Origin: a virus
Strand: one strand, 5' to 3'
DNA: 40,701 nt
Virus record (IMG/VR): IMGVR_UViG_3300029922_000147
Span: 1-40,701 of that record
Under the pieces are notes generated by a model. The model was not told the DNA's origin. It did no database searches and saw nothing but the letters and a program-made list of their open reading frames with translations. Below, in pieces: positions 39,046-40,701 of the stretch (positions are counted from its first letter, which is position 1; each line of letters starts with the position of its first letter). The translations under genes were made by a program, and so were the position numbers.

Positions 39046-39398
39046 GTAAACCTGGACTAATGCAGACAATTAACACCAAGTTTGAGTCTGCTGACGTAGA
39101 TAGTTTCGCGCTTGGTACGGGCGTATATGTGGAGCGTGAGGATGGCTGTGAAGTCGCAAAGCCTTCGATCTTTATACGGTTCGACAACAGCGAGCTGTTT
39201 GTTCTGCACGATAACCAGATCATGGATTTCCTCAAAGACGCGCTATTGTTTTGCGAGTCGTCGTTGAAGAAAGCCGCACATCTCAACGCAACGCCGGGTG
39301 CTATAGATAAACTGAAGGAGCAGGGTTTCTATATCTACCCTATCGAAACGCGGGTTAAGGAAGAAGAACTTTCAGGAGCTAACGAAGATGCACGATGA
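39042..39398 (+). CDS. Hypothetical protein
   Basis: This 118-residue protein uses a GTG start overlapping the previous stop by four bases with GGAGGAG upstream. Middle contains V-E-R-E-D-G-C-E and I-F-I-R-F-D-N-S-E-L-F-V-L. Not recognised. Confidence 0.6.
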   Translation: MSKPGLMQTINTKFESADVDSFALGTGVYVEREDGCEVAKPSIFIRFDNSELFVLHDNQIMDFLKDALLFCESSLKKAAHLNATPGAIDKLKEQGFYIYPIETRVKEEELSGANEDAR

Positions 39399-39705
39399 CA
39401 CACATGGCGATTACATGACTAACCTTGACATTGACATGCTCGCCGTCAAGATGGAATTTAAGCCTGTCAAGGTTGAAGTTCCAAACGACCACGTTTGCAC
39501 ATGTGGTCACTGCCAAGAGTACCCTAAAGACGGCGAGTTGGCAGCGGTTTTGACTATCAATGACACAAAAATATTGCTCGTCCCTGCACAAATCCGTGAG
39601 TTGTGGATTCAAATCATGCTGCAAATGGGGAACGCGCATGCTATCGATCAGAGGATGTCGGCGGCAGGCAACATGCTGGATAACGCGTTCAAGGAGGCCA
39701 AGTAA
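39388..39705 (+). CDS. Hypothetical protein with Cys/His cluster
   Basis: This 105-residue protein has H-V-C-T-C-G-H-C-Q-E-Y near residue 35, a possible zinc site, then helical sequence to the end (M-L-D-N-A-F-K-E-A-K). It overlaps the previous gene by 11 bases and abuts the next start. Function unknown. Confidence 0.6.
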   Translation: MHDDTHGDYMTNLDIDMLAVKMEFKPVKVEVPNDHVCTCGHCQEYPKDGELAAVLTINDTKILLVPAQIRELWIQIMLQMGNAHAIDQRMSAAGNMLDNAFKEAK

Positions 39706-40239
39706 ATGCCGGAACCAACCGAGTACGATGCTGAGTTAGAAGAGGAGCCGCTGCCGTTGTGGTCTCCTCACATGTTTACCGCCGACGACATAGGTTACAA
39801 ATACCTGCGTCGAAAAGGGAACATACAGAATGAGATTGCTACCGTCAAGGCGGCGGCGGCTGAGATCGTAGCAGCGCTTGAGGCAAAAGAGGCGCGGCTT
39901 GACCGGCGTTATAAAGATGCCTCTGAGAAGCTGGCGTTTTCACTGCTGCCCCGAAAACCTGACGGCGAACTGCTGGAAAAGACACTTAAGACTCTGTACG
40001 GCAGTATGCTGTTCACGCACTGCGAGGCCAGAACTATAGTATCAGACGCAGACGCGGCGGCTGATTATGCGAGGGAGAAGGGCTTCGAGTTGTTCGAGTT
40101 CGTTGAGAAATTCGACGGCCAAGGCTACGTTAAATTGGCTTTGATGGAGCGCGTAGCGACCGGCGAACTACTACCAGGCACCGAGATAGTACCCGAACGG
40201 GAAAGCCTGTCAATCAGGTTCACGAAGAAGAAAGGGTGA
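39706..40239 (+). CDS. Gam-like host-nuclease inhibitor
   Basis: This 177-residue protein has an acidic N-terminus, a long helical segment (I-Q-N-E-I-A-T-V-K-A-A-A-A-E-I-V-A-A-L-E-A-K-E), then K-L-A-F-S-L-L-P-R-K and K-T-L-K-T-L-Y-G-S-M-L-F, which resembles the Mu Gam/Gp157 plan in which helices clamp duplex ends against RecBCD. Such proteins protect linear phage DNA. Bet and RusA-like genes follow in the same operon across the contig ends, supporting the call. The conserved core is weak, so a different coiled-coil protein remains possible. Confidence 0.65.
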   Translation: MPEPTEYDAELEEEPLPLWSPHMFTADDIGYKYLRRKGNIQNEIATVKAAAAEIVAALEAKEARLDRRYKDASEKLAFSLLPRKPDGELLEKTLKTLYGSMLFTHCEARTIVSDADAAADYAREKGFELFEFVEKFDGQGYVKLALMERVATGELLPGTEIVPERESLSIRFTKKKG

Positions 40240-40248
40240 GCAAGTTAA

Positions 40249-40464
40249 ATGATGGGAAAACATATCAAGGTCGAAAGTACAATGCTCAAATCTGTAGCGC
40301 ATGACCCTGCGACCGAAACTCTTGAGGCCGAGTACACAAACGGCCAGAGGTATCGATACGATCCGGTCACAACGGACGGCTTTGCCGATCTGCTGAATGC
40401 CGAATCGGTCGGTAAGCATTTTCGTGAGCACATCATAAAGAATATTAAGGGGGTGAAGATATGA
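40249..40464 (+). CDS. KTSC-domain protein
   Basis: This 71-residue protein matches the KTSC family: V-E-S-T-M-L-K-S-V-A-H-D-P-A-T-E-T-L-E-A-E-Y-T-N-G-Q-R-Y-R-Y, then L-L-N-A-E-S-V-G-K-H-F-R-E-H-I. Members are small phage and bacterial proteins found near recombination genes, sometimes fused to nuclease or lysyl-tRNA synthetase-like domains; their function is not settled. The gene stop overlaps the start of paralogue A. Confidence 0.8.
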   Translation: MMGKHIKVESTMLKSVAHDPATETLEAEYTNGQRYRYDPVTTDGFADLLNAESVGKHFREHIIKNIKGVKI

Positions 40465-40701
40465 GAGCGATACCTGCCGGTTTCACGTTAAAGCTGTCGT
40501 CGCACGGATGTGGTGTATTTGGCGATGATCCTGGCGACTGCTGCTTACTAGAAACGTGCGCGTGGAGATGCGGCATTGAGTACAAAACCGACAATCCGGC
40601 CTGCGTCGAAAGCGCAGTATTGCGGAGCATGGGCATCTTTTTGAACGACGAGTATGCCTTAACGCACGGACCGCAACTGTTAGCGTTAGTCGATCCATTA
40701 A
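40461..40701 (+). CDS. Ala-rich repeat protein, paralogue A (5' part; 3' part at 2-361)
   Basis: The reading frame starts at 40461 after GGGGGTGAAG and runs off the contig end. It is nearly identical to 378-618 of the neighbouring copy (differences at codons 6-7 and near residue 43). Added to bases 1-361 with the 76 bases missing by comparison with paralogue B, it gives 678 bases, divisible by three, and one intact 225-residue protein. The product is the same Cys-rich N-terminal domain as paralogue B. Confidence 0.85.
   Translation, partial: MRAIPAGFTLKLSSHGCGVFGDDPGDCCLLETCAWRCGIEYKTDNPACVESAVLRSMGIFLNDEYALTHGPQLLALVDPL

Overview
The window is almost certainly a nearly complete tailed-phage genome, assembled as one linear contig. 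The evidence is a full head-tail gene set (small and large terminase, portal, scaffold, major capsid, adaptors, nozzle, spike), a lysis cassette, a Bet/Gam/RusA-type recombination set, dense overlapping genes and one tRNA-like gene. There is no tape measure or tail sheath. Instead there are large internal virion proteins and a virion transglycosylase, which points to a short-tailed (podovirus-like) particle. I see no integrase, repressor, DNA polymerase, primase, helicase or RNA polymerase, so replication and transcription probably rely on the host. The host cannot be named from the sequence. Promoters look like bacterial sigma-70 sites (TTGACA/TATACT).

The contig ends fall inside one gene. 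The 5' part of an alanine-rich paralogue lies at 40461-40701 and its 3' part at 2-361; the intact neighbour at 378-1061 shows that only 76 bases are missing between them. The genome is therefore inferred to be circular or circularly permuted, about 40.78 kb.

Layout. (1) The rightward recombination operon runs from a promoter at 38622-38650 through a structured leader RNA, an excisionase-like HTH gene, small genes, a Gam-like protein, a KTSC protein, two Ala-rich paralogues, a RusA-like resolvase, a zinc-ribbon protein, Bet and small genes to 4211. It ends at hairpins at 4219-4326. (2) The leftward operon runs from 33069 down to 4333: small regulatory or accessory genes, internal virion proteins, tRNA-like gene, lytic transglycosylase, a 1.6k-residue ejection-type protein, terminases (TerL carries a mini-intein), portal, scaffold, capsid, adaptors, spike and nozzle, holin, endolysin. 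A second promoter, embedded in a hairpin that covers the small-terminase ribosome site, lies at 22651-22693. (3) A roughly 700-base non-coding control region (33494-34196) holds AT-rich DNA and clustered palindromes. (4) A second rightward operon (34197-38549) starts at a strong promoter (34118-34146) and ends at an intrinsic terminator (38563-38597). Its core is a MoxR-type AAA ATPase plus a DUF7192/VWA-like partner.

The most striking observation is that the MoxR/VWA-like gene pair is bracketed by two sequences that fold as type II hammerhead ribozymes (34545-34599 and 36777-36844). Each stops just before the Shine-Dalgarno site of the next gene. The first matches every core position; the second has one core change (U4 to C). 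If both cleave, a 2,237-nt bicistronic RNA would be cut out of the operon transcript with ends that could be ligated into a circle.
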